Of a stretch of DNA of 13,741 nucleotides, positions 12,101-13,741 are shown piece by piece (position 1 is the first letter of the stretch; every line of letters begins with the position of its first letter). The translations under genes were made by a program, and so were the position numbers. Origin of the DNA: Ettlia oleoabundans (lineage: Eukaryota; Chlorophyta; Chlorophyceae; Chlamydomonadales); the NCBI GenBank assembly GCA_019693395.1, contig JAAMXP010001604.1:1-13741 (forward strand), read 5' to 3'. The notes under the pieces are model-generated. The model ran no database searches. It had not been told where the DNA came from and saw only the letters and a list, made by a program, of their open reading frames with translations.

Positions 12101-13531
12101 TATCTGGGTGCTGGCCTTTTGTGCAAGGGTGTGTGGTGAGTGGCGGGTGGAGGAAAGTTGACCCGTCGATAAGCCAACCAGTAAAGGGCTGGCTGCTTTC
12201 CGGTAAACTAGAACAAATATTGCAAGGTAACTTGGTTGGTTGTGTTGGTTGTGGGGTGAGACAGCGGACAAATAGGTGAAATGTGGGGGTGTTACGGGTG
12301 TGGGTGTGCCGGCCTGTTTGAGTGCACCCGCTATGGCTGCATTTGTTTGGGTGCTGCAGCCCCACCTGCCGGGCCCTCATTTATCTACTGCCGGCTGCCT
12401 GGCAGGCAGTCCTGGGTGAGGCAGTCAATGCACTGCCCTTTGCACCTGATGCACTCACTTCCTTACGATTCTCTGGACCTTACCCCTGTCCGCCGCGGGT
12501 CGTGGCTCCCTTCAGGCCGAGTACGAGCGTGTGAGGTGTGCGTACACCGACATGTCTGCCAGCCTGGAGTCGCTGTCCGCTGAGAAGAGGCGGCTGGAGG
12601 TGCAGTTGGCGCAGATGGAGGCAGACGGGCGGCGCAACGACAGGCAGCGTCGCTCCCTTGAGCAGCAGGTGAGAGCGGCACGGGGGACACCAGCTGGAAC
12701 CCCCCGTCAAGCGACAATGTTCATTTAGGCGTACCACAGTTTTCTTCTGTGTTTCTTACAAGAACGGTTGCCCTGCCCTGTCTCGCCCACGCCTTCAACC
12801 CACTGTTCATTTCTTAAGAAATATTACTATATCCCGCCGCCCCCCCGCCCCCCGCTCCACCCGCACTACCGCCACACACCCGCCAAGTGCGCCCGCGTGT
12901 GTGCTGCCCTTGTTTGCCGCAGGTTCGCGACCTGAGCCAGCAGGTGTCCCGGCTGGTGCACGAGGTGCAGGTGGTGCAGTCGGGACTCCCACCACAGGCA
13001 GCCAGCGATGCAGGCAGCGGCGGCGCCTCCTTTGGGGGTGGCAACGCTGCTGACGTCACCACGCAGCGCCTGGTGGAGTTCAGGGACATTGAGGTGCGCG
13101 TGCGTTAGTGTGTGTATGTGTGCTTTGTTGTAAATACATGTTGAAGTGACTCTTTCCCTGGTTGGAGAGTCTTATTGTAATCCAGCATCGAAACCACCGC
13201 CACAGCTATTGTCACTGCTGTGCACAGACCAGTGCTTTCTTTCACAACCACCTCTGCGTACACGAGGCATGTCCTCATCTCCCCCGCTCTTGCACCCTCA
13301 CATCCCTCTCCATGCGCTTGCCTGCTTCCCGAGGTTGTGCTGCAGGAGCTGCAGCAGCAGAACGCGCGGCTGCTGGTTGTGAACCGCCAGCTGTCTGTGG
13401 AGGCTGAGGCCACGCGCGCCGAGGCCGAGGCTGCTCTGCGTGCTGAGTACGAGGCTGCTCTGCGTGAGCTGGCACAGCAGCTGCAGGAGCTGCGAGACAG
13501 CAGGAAGCAGACGGAGAAGCTGCTGCAGCAG
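9146..13531 (+). CDS. NUA: NUA/TPR/MLP1-type nuclear-basket nucleoporin (N-terminal part)
   Basis: TPR (plant NUA, yeast Mlp1/2) is the long coiled-coil scaffold of the nuclear pore basket, with roles in mRNA export and SUMO protease anchoring. Exons: 9146-9220, 9340-9378, 9541-9636, 9837-9971, 10265-10465, 10871-11038, 11197-11376, 11568-11978, 12516-12668, 12923-13093, 13346-13531. They give 605 codons and continue past the window; the family is about 2,000 aa. The start has a good context (GCACCATGG). Heptad-like coiled coil covers most of residues 1-330. Family landmarks: AEAASISAEQ (26-35), SNAWLNQELERKSDAFN (about 176-192), LYRQAKEE then ELEGVVQEL, ELYSKYVEMHERYRAERL (391-408), AEYERVRCAY (from 436) and QRLVEFRDIEELQQQNARLL (from about 534). 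These match the order in plant NUA as remembered. A flexible Gly/Pro/Ala linker fills 334-387. All introns are phase 0. Confidence 0.87.
9987..10048 (+). repeat. G/T-rich low-complexity tract in nucleoporin intron 4
   Basis: The tract combines a short TGG repeat, a GT repeat and two long G runs (8 and 10). It begins about 15 bases after the donor at 9972 and is G-rich in the transcript. The surrounding intron (9972-10264) holds nothing else I recognise. Confidence 0.85.
10466..10870 (+). other. Intron 5 of the nucleoporin gene (405 bp)
   Basis: A phase-0 intron joins SNAWLNQ to ELERKSD, within one of the best conserved blocks of the family. I see no repeat, RNA gene or coding signal inside. 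Confidence 0.85.
11124..11150 (+). repeat. Short CCTG tetranucleotide repeat in nucleoporin intron 6
   Basis: About seven CCTG units occur in a row with one T-to-C change in the third. The repeat is C-rich in the transcript and lies about 45 bases upstream of the acceptor ending at 11196. Confidence 0.8.
11979..12515 (+). other. Intron 8 of the nucleoporin gene (537 bp, longest in window)
   Basis: A phase-0 intron joins LVKEQQ to AEYERVRCAY; the plant relative is continuous here. The first 75 bases are G/T-rich with a GTG repeat and a predicted quadruplex at 12019-12039. The frame of exon 8 stays open into the intron until 12161, but the extra sequence is low complexity and unlike the family. 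Nothing else is recognised. Confidence 0.8.
12019..12039 (+). repeat. Predicted three-tetrad G-quadruplex motif in the nucleoporin transcript
   Basis: The order is GGG-T-GGG-T-GGG-CT-GGG-T-GGGG on the sense strand, with loops of one or two bases, the type usually predicted to be most stable. It lies 41 bases after the donor at 11979. Confidence 0.75.
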
Positions 13532-13741
13532 GTGCGGCATGAGCGCTGGCTGCCTTCTGAAGCCCTGTCTCTCTGCGCAGCTAGTATGGTTGGGGTAATG
13601 CACCTCTCGTGTCGCCCGCATGGTGGCCTTAGCCAAGGGTGATAGAGCGATTGTGATTGCCCTCTGATCGCCCTCTGTCAGCCTGGGCCCTGTAGATTTG
13701 AGCATGGGTATTGTATGGGCGACCCCATGTTGGCCTTGTCC
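13532..13741 (+). other. 5' part of nucleoporin intron 11
   Basis: After the last visible exon (…EKLLQQ) there is a GT donor at 13532. I find no further exon in the last 210 bases. An AG at 13579-13580 is followed in phase 0 by a stop after five codons. The intron most likely continues past the edge. Confidence 0.65.

Noticed and set aside
11324..12271. Long open frame of 315 codons on the minus strand
   Set aside because: It runs antisense across nucleoporin exons 7 and 8 and intron 8. Its composition (Pro, Thr, Ser, Ala) is the mirror of the GC-rich sense codons, and the sense frame has clear family matches.

Overview
The window reads as nuclear DNA of a green alga (a chlorophyte, or another lineage with a primary plastid). 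All four genes are cut by short spliceosomal introns of about 120-540 bp. Coding DNA is GC-rich, and the closest recalled relatives are plant proteins: a chloroplast ABCB28-type transporter, a plastid YceD/DUF177A protein and a NUA/TPR nucleoporin. The fourth gene, KRR1, is pan-eukaryotic. I cannot fix the genus from sequence alone.

Layout: (1) 144-4024, minus strand: 5' part (8 exons) of an ABCB28-like half-transporter, running off the left edge before the Walker B exon. (2) 4025-4491: gene-free spacer between two tandem minus-strand genes. (3) 4492-7386, minus strand: complete 8-exon KRR1, a small-subunit processome factor, 434 aa. (4) 7387-7602: short divergent promoter. (5) 7603-8787, plus strand: complete 2-exon YceD/DUF177A protein with a plastid-targeting-like N-terminus. 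(6) 8788-9145: spacer. (7) 9146-13531, plus strand: first 11 exons (605 codons) of a TPR/MLP1/NUA nuclear-basket nucleoporin, running off the right edge.

I built the gene models by hand. At each junction I required GT-AG (or GC-AG) sites, a continuous frame, and agreement with the conserved sequence of the family. All junctions close in frame, including two GC-AG introns. Comparisons with plant and human relatives are from memory, not from a search.

The genes are ordinary housekeeping genes and do not form an operon or a defence or mobile system. The most notable points are the head-to-head pairing of a nucleolar 18S rRNA factor with a plastid 23S rRNA factor, two GC-AG introns (one with a competing in-frame GT donor), a nucleoporin whose introns all fall in phase 0 after an AG-ending codon, and several G-rich or duplicated intron segments. 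I saw no tRNA, rRNA, CRISPR array or transposon.
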